Source: DASXYG01 sp036502625 (GTDB lineage Bacteria; Actinomycetota; Actinomycetes; Streptosporangiales; Streptosporangiaceae). Taken from it: a stretch of DNA of 64,000 nt. The first letter of the stretch is position 1, and every line of letters begins with the position of its first letter. The notes under the pieces were generated by a model. The model had not been told where the DNA came from. It worked only from the letters and a program-made list of their open reading frames with translations, and made no database searches. The translations under genes and the position numbers were made by a program. The stretch is taken from NCBI GenBank assembly GCA_036502625.1, contig DASXYG010000002.1, forward strand, positions 101,447 to 165,446, given 5' to 3'. Below are positions 23,526 through 33,081 of this stretch, piece by piece.

Positions 23526-24716
23526 TCAGCCGCGGGCCAGGCGGCGCAGCGCCAGGTCGGCGAGCAGGGTGGCGCTGTCGGTGAGGACGGAGTCGTCGAA
23601 CTGCGCGTCCGGCGCGTGGTTGCTGCCCGCGGTCGCCGGATCGAGCTCCGGCGGGCAGGCGCAGAGGAAGACGAACGCGCCGGGCACCTCGTCGAGCACG
23701 AACGAGAAGTCCTCCGACGCCGGGATCGGCTTCGGCAGCCGGATGTAGCGCTCCGGGCCGGCGAGGTCGGTGATGGCCTCCTCGGTGGCCGCGTATTCGG
23801 CGGGGTCGTTGGTCGTCACCGGGTACAGCGCGCGGAACCTCGCGTCGACCTCCACGCCGTGCGCGGCCGCGATGCCCTCGACCACCCGGATCGTGCCGGC
23901 CTCGAGCTTGGCCTGCGCCTCGGGGGAGAAGCAGCGGACGGTCGCGTCGAAGTGCGCCTCGCCCGGGATGATGTTGCGGAGCGTGCCGGCGTGCAGGTTG
24001 CCGACCGTGATGATCGCCGGGTCGAAGACGTCGAACGTCCGGGTCACGAACGTCTGGAGCGCCGTCACCATCTCGCAGATCGCCGGGACGGGGTCGCGCG
24101 TGGTGTACGGCATGGAGCCGTGGCCGCCCTGGCCGATGACCCGGACGCTGAGGTCCGAGGCCGCCGACATCGTGGCGTCCGGCTTGCCCGCGAAGATGCC
24201 GCGCGGCGCGATCGAGGACATGACGTGCAGGCCGTACGCGGCGACGGCGCGCTCGCCCGAGGCGTCGAGCACGCCCTCGTCGATCATGATCTTGGCGCCG
24301 CCGTGGCCCTCCTCGCCGGGCTGGAACATGAACACCACGTTCCCGGCGAGCTCCTCGCGCCGCGCGGACAGCAGCCGCGCCGCGCCGGTCAGCCCGGCGA
24401 CGTGCAGGTCGTGGCCGCAGGCGTGCATGTTGCCGTTGGTGGAGGCGTACGGAAGCCCGGTGGCCTCGGTGACGGGCAGGGCGTCCATGTCGCCGCGCAG
24501 CAGCACCGTCGGCCCGGGGCGGCCGCCGCGCAGCACGCCGGTGACCGACGAGAGCGCCGTGCCGGTGGTGACCTCCAGCGGCAGCCCGTCGAGCGCCGCC
24601 AGCACCTTCGCCTGCGTCCGCGGCAGGTCGAGGCCGACCTCGGGGTCGGCGTGCAGGTCGCGGCGCAGGGCCACCATGTCGTCGGCGATGGCCGCGGCGT
24701 CGTCGCGCAGGCTCAT
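23526..24716 (-). CDS. M20-family metal-dependent amidohydrolase
   Basis: A 396-residue cytoplasmic zinc/manganese amidohydrolase of the peptidase M20D type (hippurate hydrolase, N-acyl-amino acid or IAA-amide hydrolases). Metal-binding motifs are RGDMDALP, HACGHDLH and FQPGEEG; the dimerisation or lid domain lies around residues 180-290 (GQGGHGS), and the final metal residue is His in SNHAPD. It starts at an ATG with a hydrophilic helix and no signal peptide. It is a single-gene unit convergent with icd. The exact acyl-amide substrate cannot be read from the sequence. Confidence 0.88.
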   Translation of the reverse strand: MSLRDDAAAIADDMVALRRDLHADPEVGLDLPRTQAKVLAALDGLPLEVTTGTALSSVTGVLRGGRPGPTVLLRGDMDALPVTEATGLPYASTNGNMHACGHDLHVAGLTGAARLLSARREELAGNVVFMFQPGEEGHGGAKIMIDEGVLDASGERAVAAYGLHVMSSIAPRGIFAGKPDATMSAASDLSVRVIGQGGHGSMPYTTRDPVPAICEMVTALQTFVTRTFDVFDPAIITVGNLHAGTLRNIIPGEAHFDATVRCFSPEAQAKLEAGTIRVVEGIAAAHGVEVDARFRALYPVTTNDPAEYAATEEAITDLAGPERYIRLPKPIPASEDFSFVLDEVPGAFVFLCACPPELDPATAGSNHAPDAQFDDSVLTDSATLLADLALRRLARG

Positions 24717-24788
24717 ACGATCCCCCTCAATGCGTCGAAGGCTCGGCCTGTTGATCTTAAGCCCGCGCGGATCGGATGCCCGGAGCGG

Positions 24789-25925
24789 TCACCGGCGGTG
24801 CGCGCCGGCCGCGGCGGTGGCGGCGTAGAAGGCGGGCGGCTGCCAGCCCTTGGCGGCGAAGCGCGCCGTCACGGCGTCGCGTACGGCGGGCTCGGCGGCC
24901 TCGTCGACCAGGGCGATCGCGGCGCCGCCGAAGCCGCCGCCGGTCATCCGGGCGCCGCGCGCGCCGGCCCCGAAGGCCGCCTCGACGGCGGCGTCGAGCT
25001 CCGGGCTTGACACCTCGAAGTCGTCGCGCAGCGAGATGTGCGAGGCGTTGAGCATGGCGCCGACCTCGCGGATCGCGCCCGCGCGCAGCAGCCCGACCGT
25101 GGCGTTGACGCGGTGGTCCTCGGTGACGACGTGCGTGACGCGGCGGCGCAGGACGGGGTCGTCGATGCGGGACAGCGCCGCGTCGAGGTCCTCGACGTCG
25201 CGCAGCGCGGGCACCCCGAGGATGCGCGCGGCCTCCTCGCATTCGCGGCGCCGCTGCGCGTACTCGCTGTTCACGAGGGCGTGCTTGACCCGGGTGTCCA
25301 TGATCAGGATGCGCATGCCGGCGGCCTCGAGATCGAACGGCACGTTGCTTGCGCCGCCGGTGCGCATGTCGAGGTAGAGGGCGTGGCCGGCGCGGGCGCG
25401 CAGCGAGGCGTTCTGGTCCATGCCGCCGGTGGGGGCGCCGACGAACGCGTTCTCCGCGCGCTGCGTGATCACGGCGAGCTCGCGGGCGTCGAGGCCGAGG
25501 GCGTAGAGGTCGTTCAGCGCGATCGCGACGGCGCACTCGAGCGCGGCCGACGACGACAGGCCCGCGCCGATGGGGAGGTCGGCGTCGATCAGGACGCGCG
25601 CGCCGCCCGCGTCGTGCCCGGCCTCGCGCAGCGCCCACACCACACCGGAGGCGTACGCGGCCCAGCCGGACGGCTCGCCGGGGCGCAGGTCGGCGACCGC
25701 CACCCGCGACGGCTCGCCGGGCCGCTGCCCCGACCGCACCTCGACGACGCCGTCGTCCGTGCGCGCCACCGCGGCGTCCACGCCCCAGGGCAGCGCGAAC
25801 GGCAGCACCAGGCCCTCGTTGTAGTCCGTGTGCTCGCCGATGAGGTTGACCCGCCCGGGGCCGCGCCACACGCCGTCGGGCGCCTGATCGTACGCGCGGG
25901 TGAATTCGTCCCTCAGCTCACTCAC
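24789..25925 (-). CDS. galK: Galactokinase
   Basis: Phosphorylates galactose to galactose-1-phosphate, first step of the Leloir pathway. The 378-residue GHMP kinase has the signature GRVNLIGEHTDYNEG near the N-terminus, the ATP loop PIGAGLSSSAALE and the C-terminal MTGGGFGGAAI. Normal length. Third gene of galT-galE-galK, starting 30 bases after galE. No substrate residue appears altered. Confidence 0.96.
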   Translation of the reverse strand: MSELRDEFTRAYDQAPDGVWRGPGRVNLIGEHTDYNEGLVLPFALPWGVDAAVARTDDGVVEVRSGQRPGEPSRVAVADLRPGEPSGWAAYASGVVWALREAGHDAGGARVLIDADLPIGAGLSSSAALECAVAIALNDLYALGLDARELAVITQRAENAFVGAPTGGMDQNASLRARAGHALYLDMRTGGASNVPFDLEAAGMRILIMDTRVKHALVNSEYAQRRRECEEAARILGVPALRDVEDLDAALSRIDDPVLRRRVTHVVTEDHRVNATVGLLRAGAIREVGAMLNASHISLRDDFEVSSPELDAAVEAAFGAGARGARMTGGGFGGAAIALVDEAAEPAVRDAVTARFAAKGWQPPAFYAATAAAGAHRR

Positions 25926-25955
25926 GACCTCAGCCCTTCCCGTACGGACGATCCG

Positions 25956-26945
25956 CTATCCGGCGAGCGCGGCGCGGGTGAAGGTCCAGGCGTCCGACAC
26001 GATCGTGCGGAGGTCGGGCTTCTCCGGCTTCCAGCCGAGCTCGTCGGCGATGCGCGCGCTCGACGCGACCAGCACGGCCGGGTCGCCCGGCCGGCGCGGC
26101 GCCACGTCGGCGGGCACCGGGTGGCCGGTGACCTCGCGGCACACCTCGATGACCTGGCGTACGGAGAAGCCGGCGCCGTTGCCGAGGTTGTAGACGCGGT
26201 GGGCGCCCGGCGTCAGCGCGTCGAGCGCGAGCAGGTGGGCGCGGGCGAGGTCCTCGACGTGGATGTAGTCGCGGAGGCAGGTGCCGTCGGGCGTCGGGTA
26301 GTCGTCGCCGTACATCTGCACCTTCTCCCGCCGGCCGAGCGCCACCTGGAGCACGATCGGGATGAGGTGGGTCTCCGGCGCGTGGCGCTCGCCGAGCCAG
26401 GTGGCGGGGTCGCCGTCGGCGCGCGCCCCGGCGACGTTGAAGTAGCGCAGGCTGGTGGCGGCGAAGCCGTGCATCCGGGCGTACTCCGCGAGCGCGGTGT
26501 CGACCGCGACCTTGGACATGCCGTACGGGTTGGTCGGCCGCGTCGGGGTGTCCTCGGTGATCGGGCTGGTCTCCGGCTCCCCGTACGTCGCGGCCGTGGA
26601 GGAGAACACGATGCGGCGCACACCGGTGGCGCGCATCGACTCCAGCAGCGACAGGCTGCCGCCGAGGTTGTGGTCGAAGTACAGGCCCGGCTTCTCGACG
26701 GACTCGCCCACCAGGGACTTCGCGGCGAAGTGCAGCACGCCGTCGATGCCGCCGGCGAGCACGCGCGTGGCGTCGGACCGCAGCGAGCCCCGGACGAACG
26801 TGATCTCGTCGGGCAGCGCCTCGATGGCCTCGATGTGCCCGGTGGACAGGTCGTCCAGCACGGTGACGTCGTGACCGGCGGCGACGAGCTGCGCGGCGAC
26901 CACGCTGCCGATGTATCCCGCGCCACCCGTGACCAGCAGCTTCAC
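25956..26945 (-). CDS. galE: UDP-glucose 4-epimerase
   Basis: Interconverts UDP-galactose and UDP-glucose. A 329-residue extended short-chain dehydrogenase with the NAD loop GGAGYIG (residues 7-13), Ser/Thr at SSTAATYG (115-122) and the catalytic Tyr141-x3-Lys145 in YGMSK. Start is GTG 26945 because GAGGAGG sits six bases upstream; upstream TTG codons are less likely. Middle gene of galTEK, 42 bases after galT. Confidence 0.95.
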   Translation of the reverse strand: MKLLVTGGAGYIGSVVAAQLVAAGHDVTVLDDLSTGHIEAIEALPDEITFVRGSLRSDATRVLAGGIDGVLHFAAKSLVGESVEKPGLYFDHNLGGSLSLLESMRATGVRRIVFSSTAATYGEPETSPITEDTPTRPTNPYGMSKVAVDTALAEYARMHGFAATSLRYFNVAGARADGDPATWLGERHAPETHLIPIVLQVALGRREKVQMYGDDYPTPDGTCLRDYIHVEDLARAHLLALDALTPGAHRVYNLGNGAGFSVRQVIEVCREVTGHPVPADVAPRRPGDPAVLVASSARIADELGWKPEKPDLRTIVSDAWTFTRAALAG

Positions 26946-26987
26946 CAACAACCTCCTCAGCCGATCGGGTTCCTCACCCTATCGGCG

Positions 26988-28133
26988 TCAGAGCGCGCTC
27001 CGGAGCCGTTCGGCCGCCGTCTCCGGAGGTATGTCGTTGATCCACACGCCCATGCCGGACTCGGAGCCGGCCAGGTACTTCAGCTTGTCGGCGCTGCGGC
27101 GCAGCGTGAACAGCTCCATGTGCAGGGCCAGCGCGTCGCGGCCCTCGTGCACCGGCGCCTGCTGCCAGGCGGCGATGTACGGCGTCCGCCCGGAACCCGT
27201 CGCTGTACCGGATTCCCGCGGGGCGGGGGTGAACAGGGCGTCGAAGCGGCGCAGGACGTCGAGGTACAGCGGGCCGAACGCGGCGCGCTCGTCGGAGGTC
27301 AGCGCGGGGATGTCCGGCACGCGCCGCGCGGGGTAGAGGTGCACCTCGTACGGCCAGCGCGCGGCGGCCGGGACGAACGCCACCCAGTGGTCGTTCGCGC
27401 CGATGATCCGGGTGCCCGCGCGGCGCTCAGTGGCCACGACGTCGTCGAAGAGGTTGCGGCCCGTGCGGTAGGCGTGCTCGTGCGCGGCGCCGAGCATCCG
27501 CTGGGTCCGCGTCGTGATGAACGGGTAGCCGTAGATCTGGCCGTGCGGGTGCAGGAGGGTGACGCCGATCTCCTCGCCGCGGTTCTCGAACGGGAACACC
27601 TGCGCGACCTCGGGCAGCGCGCCGAGGTCGCGGGTGCGGTCCGCCCAGACGTCCATGACGTCGTGCACCTTCTCGGGCGTCAGCGACGCGAACGAGGCGC
27701 CGTGGTCGGAGGTGAAGCACACCACCTCGCACCGGCCGCGCCCGGCGCGCCGGAGGTACAGGGGGTCGTCGACGTACGGCGGGGGCTCGGGCACGGCGAG
27801 CGCGAACGACGGGAAGCGGTTCTCGAACACCACGATGTCGTAGTCGGGCGCGGGGATCTCGGTCATCCGCCCGTCGCGCGACGGGCAGAGCGGGCACTGG
27901 TCGGCCGGCGGGTGGTACGTGCGCGACTGGCGCTGCGCGGCGATCGCGACCCACTCGCTGACGAGCGGGTCGAACCGGATCTCCGACGCGAACACCGACT
28001 CCCCGAGGTCGCGGCGGTCCGGGACGGCCGCGCGCGCGGCGTCGCCGGTGGCGTCGAAGTAGATGATCTCCCGGCCGTCGGCCAGGCGTGCCGGATGCCT
28101 CACCGGGCCGGAGCGCTGATCCACGACCGACAC
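26988..28133 (-). CDS. galT: Galactose-1-phosphate uridylyltransferase
   Basis: Exchanges UMP between UDP-glucose and galactose-1-phosphate. The 381-residue HIT-superfamily protein has the active-site motif HPHGQ at residues 195-199, with His197 as the likely nucleophile, and Cys80/Cys83 (CPLC) of the usual zinc site. It is the first gene of galTEK, starting at a GTG. The 147 bases between it and the divergent CNNM gene must hold the operon promoter; no clear operator was seen. Confidence 0.95.
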   Translation of the reverse strand: MSVVDQRSGPVRHPARLADGREIIYFDATGDAARAAVPDRRDLGESVFASEIRFDPLVSEWVAIAAQRQSRTYHPPADQCPLCPSRDGRMTEIPAPDYDIVVFENRFPSFALAVPEPPPYVDDPLYLRRAGRGRCEVVCFTSDHGASFASLTPEKVHDVMDVWADRTRDLGALPEVAQVFPFENRGEEIGVTLLHPHGQIYGYPFITTRTQRMLGAAHEHAYRTGRNLFDDVVATERRAGTRIIGANDHWVAFVPAAARWPYEVHLYPARRVPDIPALTSDERAAFGPLYLDVLRRFDALFTPAPRESGTATGSGRTPYIAAWQQAPVHEGRDALALHMELFTLRRSADKLKYLAGSESGMGVWINDIPPETAAERLRSAL

Positions 28134-28280
28134 GTAAGCACGGGCGATCTTCGTTGTCGATGTGAATCGCCGCCGCTTCGCGCGACTGTTTCCGCCATCC
28201 GTCTCAGGGCAGATGCGGCATGCTCGACGCGGAGGCGCGCCGCCGGGCGTGCTCGCCGGATCGGGCAGGAAGCGGGAACA

Positions 28281-29594
28281 GTGGACGCGACCGAGGTCGT
28301 ACGTGACGTCGCCATCGTCGCGGCCTTCGTGCTCATCGGCGGCTTCTTCGCCGCCGCGGAGATGGCACTGGTCACGCTGCGGGAGGGGCAGGCGCGCACC
28401 CTGGCCGCGCGCGGACGGCGCGGGCAGCGCGTGGTGCGGCTCACCCAGGACCCGAACAGGTTCTTATCAGCCGTCCAGATCGGCACAACGGTGGCCACGC
28501 TGTTCTCCGGCGCCTTCGGCGCGGCCACGCTGACCGGCGAGGTCGCGCCCGAGCTCACCCGCATGGGGCTCGCGCCCGGCGTCGCCGAACCGTTCTCGCT
28601 CGTCGTGATCACGCTGGTGATCTCGTACTTCTCGCTGGTGCTCGGCGAGCTCGCGCCCAAACGCGTGGCGCTGCAACGCGCCGAGGGGGTGTCACTGCTG
28701 GCCGCGCCGCTGCTCGACCGGATGGCCGCGCTGTCGCGCCCGGTGATCTGGCTGCTGTCGCGGTCCACGAACGTCGCCGTGCGGATCATGGGCGCCGACC
28801 CGCAGGCCGCGCGCGCCGCGATGTCCGTCGACGAGCTGCGCGCCCTGGTCAGCGGCTACACCGAGCTGAGCATCGACGAGCGGACGCTGATCGAGGAGGT
28901 GTTCGCCGCGCGCGGCCGCCCCGTACGCGAGGTGCTCGTGCCGCGCACCGAGGTGATGTTCCTGGACGCCGAGACCTCGGTCAGCATGGCCGCGGTGGCC
29001 GCGGCGGCCATGCCGTACTCGCGGTTCCCGGTGTGCCGCGACAGCCACGACGACGTCATCGGCTTCGTGCACGTACGCGACCTGCTGACGCCGCGGACGC
29101 TCGGCGAGGCGGCGGCCGAGGACGCCCGGCCCGTGGCGGAGGTCACGCGCTCGGTGAAGTTCCTGCCCGCGACGCTGCCGCTGCTGATCGCCATGTCGCA
29201 GATGCGCAGGGAGGGCAGCCATCTGGCGGTCGTCATGGACGAGTACGGCGGCACGGCGGGCATCGTCACGCTCGAGGACCTCGTCGAGGAGGTCATCGGC
29301 GACATCAGGGATGAATACGATGTAGAGGACGCGCAGGCGCGACGGCTGCGCGGCGGCGCCATCGAGGTGGACGGCCTGATCAACCTCGACGACTTCGCCC
29401 GCGAGACCGGAATCCGGCTGCCCCCCGGCCCGTACGAGACCGTGGCCGGATTCGTGCTCGCCGTGCTCGGCCGCATTCCCGGCCTGGGGGAGACCGTCGA
29501 GGTGTCCGGCTACCGGGTCAGCGTGACCGAGCTCGACGGGCTCCGGGTCGCCCGGCTGCGCGTCACACCGATCTCGGTACCGGACGCGGGCTGA
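28281..29594 (+). CDS. CNNM/DUF21 - CBS pair - CorC-HlyC domain membrane protein
   Basis: A 437-residue inner-membrane protein of the CorC/hemolysin-C-like family, implicated in divalent cation (Mg/Co) transport. An N-terminal CNNM domain with three to four helices (residues about 1-190; AAAEMALVTLREGQ, LVLGELAPKR) is followed by a CBS pair (about 205-330; VLVPRTEVMFLDA, AVVMDEYGGTAGIVTLEDLVEE) and the C-terminal CorC-HlyC domain (GLINLDDFARETGI). GTG 28281 follows AGGAAGCGGGA. The frame is open for kilobases upstream, but only as an antisense shadow of galTEK. Confidence 0.9.
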   Translation: MDATEVVRDVAIVAAFVLIGGFFAAAEMALVTLREGQARTLAARGRRGQRVVRLTQDPNRFLSAVQIGTTVATLFSGAFGAATLTGEVAPELTRMGLAPGVAEPFSLVVITLVISYFSLVLGELAPKRVALQRAEGVSLLAAPLLDRMAALSRPVIWLLSRSTNVAVRIMGADPQAARAAMSVDELRALVSGYTELSIDERTLIEEVFAARGRPVREVLVPRTEVMFLDAETSVSMAAVAAAAMPYSRFPVCRDSHDDVIGFVHVRDLLTPRTLGEAAAEDARPVAEVTRSVKFLPATLPLLIAMSQMRREGSHLAVVMDEYGGTAGIVTLEDLVEEVIGDIRDEYDVEDAQARRLRGGAIEVDGLINLDDFARETGIRLPPGPYETVAGFVLAVLGRIPGLGETVEVSGYRVSVTELDGLRVARLRVTPISVPDAG

Positions 29595-29680
29595 GCGGTG
29601 TTCCACCATCGACCAACCGGCGCGGCGACCGCCCACGTGCTCGGCGTGGGCCGCGCCGCCGGACCTGACAGAATGCGGGC

Positions 29681-30697
29681 GTGAGCATGCCGAAACCTCG
29701 TGTCCTCTCCGGGATCCAGCCCACCGCCGACTCGTTCCACCTGGGCAACTACCTGGGGGCGCTCCGGCAGTGGGTCACGATGCAGGAGACCCATGACGCC
29801 TTCTACATGCTCGCGGACATGCACGCGATCACCGTGCCCACCGACCCGGCGACGCTGCGGGAGCGCACCCGCGTGGCCGCCGCGCAGTTGTTCGCCGTGG
29901 GCCTCGACCCGGACCGCTGCACCGTCTTCGTGCAGAGCCACGTGCCCGAGCACGCCGAGCTGTCCTGGGTGCTGTCGTGCATCACGGGGTTCGGCGAGGC
30001 GAGCCGCATGACGCAGTTCAAGGACAAGACGGCCAAGGGCGGCGTCGAGCAGGCCAGTGTGGGGCTGTTCACGTACCCCGTCCTGATGGCCGCCGACATC
30101 CTGCTGTACCAGGCTGACCAGGTGCCCGTCGGCGGCGACCAGCGGCAGCACCTGGAGCTGACCCGTACGCTCGCGCAGCGGTTCAACCACCGCTTCGGCG
30201 AGTCGTTCACGGTGCCCGAGGCGTTCATCCCGCCGGCCGTCGCGAAGATCACCGACCTCCAGGAGCCGACGCAGAAGATGAGCAAGTCGGCGTCGTCGCC
30301 GCAGGGCATCCTCGACCTCCTGGACGAACCCGGCCCGCTGCGCAAGAAGGTCATGCGCGCGGTGACCGACACGGGCAACGAGGTGCGCGCCGACGAGGAG
30401 GAAAAGCCGGGCGTGACGAACCTCCTGCGCGTCTACTCCGCGCTGACCGGGGCCGAGATCGGCGGGCTGGAGGAGAAGTACGCCGGAAGCGGCTACGGCC
30501 AGTTCAAGAAGGACCTCGCCGAGGTCGTCGAGGAGACGTTCGGCCCGGTCAGGGAGCGGACCCGCAAGCTGCTCGACGACCAGGCCGAGCTCGACCGGAT
30601 GCTCGCGCACGGCGCAGGCCGCGCCCGTACGGTCGCACGCCGCACCATGGCGGAGGTCCGCGACCGGGTCGGCTTCGTCGCGGGGCACCGGGACTGA
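29681..30697 (+). CDS. trpS: Tryptophanyl-tRNA synthetase
   Basis: Class Ic aminoacyl-tRNA synthetase charging tRNA-Trp. The 338-residue protein has the HIGH-equivalent HLGN at residues 20-23 and KMSKS at 199-203. Other blocks are GIQPTADSFHLG, YPVLMAADILLY and VPVGGDQRQHLE. It starts at GTG 29681 or the ATG two codons on. It heads a short transcript with the RNA-ligase-like gene, ending at the hairpin at 31249. Confidence 0.97.
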   Translation: MSMPKPRVLSGIQPTADSFHLGNYLGALRQWVTMQETHDAFYMLADMHAITVPTDPATLRERTRVAAAQLFAVGLDPDRCTVFVQSHVPEHAELSWVLSCITGFGEASRMTQFKDKTAKGGVEQASVGLFTYPVLMAADILLYQADQVPVGGDQRQHLELTRTLAQRFNHRFGESFTVPEAFIPPAVAKITDLQEPTQKMSKSASSPQGILDLLDEPGPLRKKVMRAVTDTGNEVRADEEEKPGVTNLLRVYSALTGAEIGGLEEKYAGSGYGQFKKDLAEVVEETFGPVRERTRKLLDDQAELDRMLAHGAGRARTVARRTMAEVRDRVGFVAGHRD

Positions 30698-30705
30698 GCC
30701 CAGCC

Positions 30706-31233
30706 GTGGCGAACGGTTCAGCGCGTGTGATCGGGGTGGCCATCCCGATCCCCGATCCGTACGGGCCGGAGCTGCAGCGATGGCGGCAGTCCTTCGGCGA
30801 CCCGATGGCCGCGGCGATCCCCACGCACATCACGCTGCTGCCGCCGACCGAGGTGGTCGGGCCGCTGCTGCCCGACATCGAGAAGCACCTGTCGGCGGTG
30901 GCGGCGCGGCACACCTCGTTCCCGATCCGGCTGCGCGGCACCGCCACGTTCCGTCCCGTGTCGCCGGTGGTGTTCGCCGCGCTGGCCAGCGGCATCGCGG
31001 AGTGCGAGCGGGTGGAGCGCGACGTGCGCTCGGGGCCGCTGGCGCGGGAGCTGCGGTTCCCGTACCACCCGCACGTCACCGTCGCGCACGACCTCAACGA
31101 CGACGTGCTCGACCGCGCGTTCAAGGAGCTCGCCGACTACGACGCGGCGTTCCGGTCGCACGGCTTCAGCCTGTACGAGCACGGCGTGGACGGCATCTGG
31201 CGCCGCTACCGCGACTTCGCTTTCCGCGACTGA
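30706..31233 (+). CDS. 2'-5' RNA ligase / 2H phosphoesterase-like protein
   Basis: A 175-residue 2H-superfamily protein with the two catalytic H-x-T motifs: His41-Ile-Thr43 (HITLL) and His123-Val-Thr125 (HVTVAH). Members act on 2'-5' or cyclic phosphodiester bonds in RNA or nucleotides; the substrate here is unknown. It lies 8 bases after trpS and is terminated with it, an association common in actinomycetes. No other domain is seen. Confidence 0.88.
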   Translation: MANGSARVIGVAIPIPDPYGPELQRWRQSFGDPMAAAIPTHITLLPPTEVVGPLLPDIEKHLSAVAARHTSFPIRLRGTATFRPVSPVVFAALASGIAECERVERDVRSGPLARELRFPYHPHVTVAHDLNDDVLDRAFKELADYDAAFRSHGFSLYEHGVDGIWRRYRDFAFRD

Positions 31234-31248
31234 CCCGGGCCATGACGA

Positions 31249-31277
31249 AGGCCCGGAACCTGAGTGGTTCCGGGCCT
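31249..31277 (+). terminator. Terminator of the trpS transcript
   Basis: A perfect 12-bp stem AGGCCCGGAACC / GGTTCCGGGCCT with a 5-base loop lies 15 bases after the RNA-ligase-like gene. Confidence 0.75.
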
Positions 31278-31450
31278 CCGCCGTTCCCGGCGCACGGGCC
31301 GTGCGCTGTCGGGTCGCTTCCCCGTGGGTCTCCTCTCGGGCCCTGAGAGGTGCCCCACCGCCTTGGGGTCGGTCACCGGTGGCGGCGTTCAGGCGGTTGG
31401 ATCGCCGTCGTCCGCGCCCTGCCGTACGCCAGGGGACTCAGATGCCGCTA

Positions 31451-31915
31451 CTAGCAGCGCGACGCGCTCTTGCCCGGCGCGAACCGGTAGGAGCCGATCT
31501 TGTTGTCGACGGCGCTCTTGAGGTTCGCCGCGGAGTGCGAGCCCAGGTAGAACTGGGTGTGCGGGTAGCCGGGGAACCGACCGGTGTAGTGCGAGTAGTT
31601 GTACACGCAGATCGGGTACGACGTGCGGTTGACGACCGAGCTGATGCGGTTGTTCCACCAGCTCAGCACCGGGTGGCTCTTCTTGATCACGGACTTCACG
31701 CCGCCCGCGTTGCGGAGCTGGTAGATGCAGACCGTGTGGTTCGGGCAGGAGTACGCGGCCTTCGCCTTGGCGGCCATCACCTTGACCATCGGCGTGGCGG
31801 CGGCCTGCGGCTTCGCGGTCGTGGCCGCGTTGGCCGCCGGGGAGGCGGCGAGCATCGCGCCGGCCGCGGCGAGGGCGCCCACCGCCGCTGCGCCCTTCTT
31901 CCAGAGTCCCGTCAT
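31451..31915 (-). CDS. Secreted protein resembling peptidase inhibitor family I36
   Basis: A 154-residue exported protein. A Sec signal peptide (MTGLWKKGAA, hydrophobic core, cleavage after ANA near residue 30) is followed by an Ala/Lys-rich linker and a compact cysteine domain: Cys57, Cys63, Cys103 and the C-terminal Cys154, enough for two disulfides. The motif CPNHTVCIY and later YPICVYNYSHYTG resemble the crystallin-like I36 inhibitors such as the Streptomyces metalloproteinase inhibitor. Inhibition is inferred from this resemblance. AGGAGAA precedes the ATG. It is a monocistronic, opposite-strand gene placed between the usual neighbours trpS and YihY. Confidence 0.65.
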   Translation of the reverse strand: MTGLWKKGAAAVGALAAAGAMLAASPAANAATTAKPQAAATPMVKVMAAKAKAAYSCPNHTVCIYQLRNAGGVKSVIKKSHPVLSWWNNRISSVVNRTSYPICVYNYSHYTGRFPGYPHTQFYLGSHSAANLKSAVDNKIGSYRFAPGKSASRC

Positions 31916-32076
31916 GAACGTTCTCCTATGTCGATTTCGGTAGGGAGCGGATCGGCGCCACGACCCTTGTGAATCGGCGCACGACCTCGTCTCCGAATAG
32001 TTCTTCTGTTTTGACGGCCCCGGCGTTACACGGTTTTTGCGGGGATGATCGGGCGCGCCTCGGGTAATCCTCGCTT

Positions 32077-33081
32077 ATGGCGACCGACCTCCCACAGCGC
32101 GTTACCGACGAGGTGACGCGGATCCGCCGGCGCGGCTCCGACCTGCTCCGCCGTACGCGCCGCCGGCGTCCGTGGCTGGACCACCTGATCCGCGCGTACT
32201 CCCGCTACTCGGACCGCAACGGCGACCACCTGGCCGGCGCCATCACGTTCTTCGGATTCCTGTCGTTCTTCCCGCTGATCGCCCTGGTGTACGCGATCGT
32301 CGGCTACGCCGCGCAGGTCAGCGCGGACGTCCGCGTCTACGTCGACAAGACGCTCAGCGAGCTGCTGCCGGGGCTGGCCGGACAGCTCCAGGTCGACCAG
32401 ATCCACCCGCGAAGCACCGGCGTGATCGGCCTGGTCATCCTGCTGTGGACCGGGCTCGGCTGGCTGGACGTGCTGCGCGAGGCCCTGCACGACATGTGGA
32501 TGCGGCCGCGCGGCAACCGGGGCAACTTCGTGCTGAACAAGCTCACCGACGTCGTGATGCTGGTGGTGCTGGGCGTGGGGCTGCTGGCGTCGGTCGCGAT
32601 CTCCAGCATCGCGGCGTCCGCGACCGAGGGCGGGCTGCGCTCGATCGGCCTGGACGGCACACCGGGGGTCACGGCGTTCGTCCGGATCCTGGCCGTCGCG
32701 ATCGCCGTGGCCTTCGACACGGTGATCATCGCGCTGCTGTTCGCGCGGTTGTCCGGATCCGGTCAGCCGCTGCGGCGCATGGTGCGCGGCGCGGTGTTCG
32801 CGGCCGTCGGGTTCGAGCTGCTGAAGCTGGCCGGGTCGCTGCTGGTCGCGCACACCACGGGGAACCCGGTGTACGGCATCTTCGCGGTGACCGTCGGCCT
32901 GATGGTGTGGATCAACCTGGTCGCGCGGTTCACATTGTTCGCCGCCGCGTGGACGGCGACCGCGCTTGACCTGCCGCAGCCGTACCGGGACCAGCTCGCC
33001 GTGCCGGAGGACGTACGCGAGGAGATGGCCGGGCGTACGGAGATCCCGCCGCAGAACGGCGAGACGGAGCCGGCTAGCTGA
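32077..33081 (+). CDS. YihY/BrkB-family inner-membrane protein
   Basis: A 334-residue membrane protein with a basic N-terminal tail (RRRGSDLLRRTRRRR) and about six helices. The family blocks AGAITFFGFLSFFPLI, WTGLGWLDVLREAL and GNPVYGIFAVTVGLMVWINL identify YihY/BrkB (once annotated ribonuclease BN). The function is unsettled. Its final codons overlap the stop of the convergent carboxypeptidase gene by 8 bases. The neighbourhood trpS-RNA-ligase-YihY-DacC is typical of actinomycetes. Confidence 0.88.
   Translation: MATDLPQRVTDEVTRIRRRGSDLLRRTRRRRPWLDHLIRAYSRYSDRNGDHLAGAITFFGFLSFFPLIALVYAIVGYAAQVSADVRVYVDKTLSELLPGLAGQLQVDQIHPRSTGVIGLVILLWTGLGWLDVLREALHDMWMRPRGNRGNFVLNKLTDVVMLVVLGVGLLASVAISSIAASATEGGLRSIGLDGTPGVTAFVRILAVAIAVAFDTVIIALLFARLSGSGQPLRRMVRGAVFAAVGFELLKLAGSLLVAHTTGNPVYGIFAVTVGLMVWINLVARFTLFAAAWTATALDLPQPYRDQLAVPEDVREEMAGRTEIPPQNGETEPAS

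Noticed and set aside
25038..29594. A 1,518-codon open frame on the plus strand
   Set aside because: Only its last 437 codons (from 28281) code for the CNNM/CBS protein. The rest is antisense to galK, galE and galT, has low-complexity Arg/Ala/Gly content and exists because high GC third positions remove stops.
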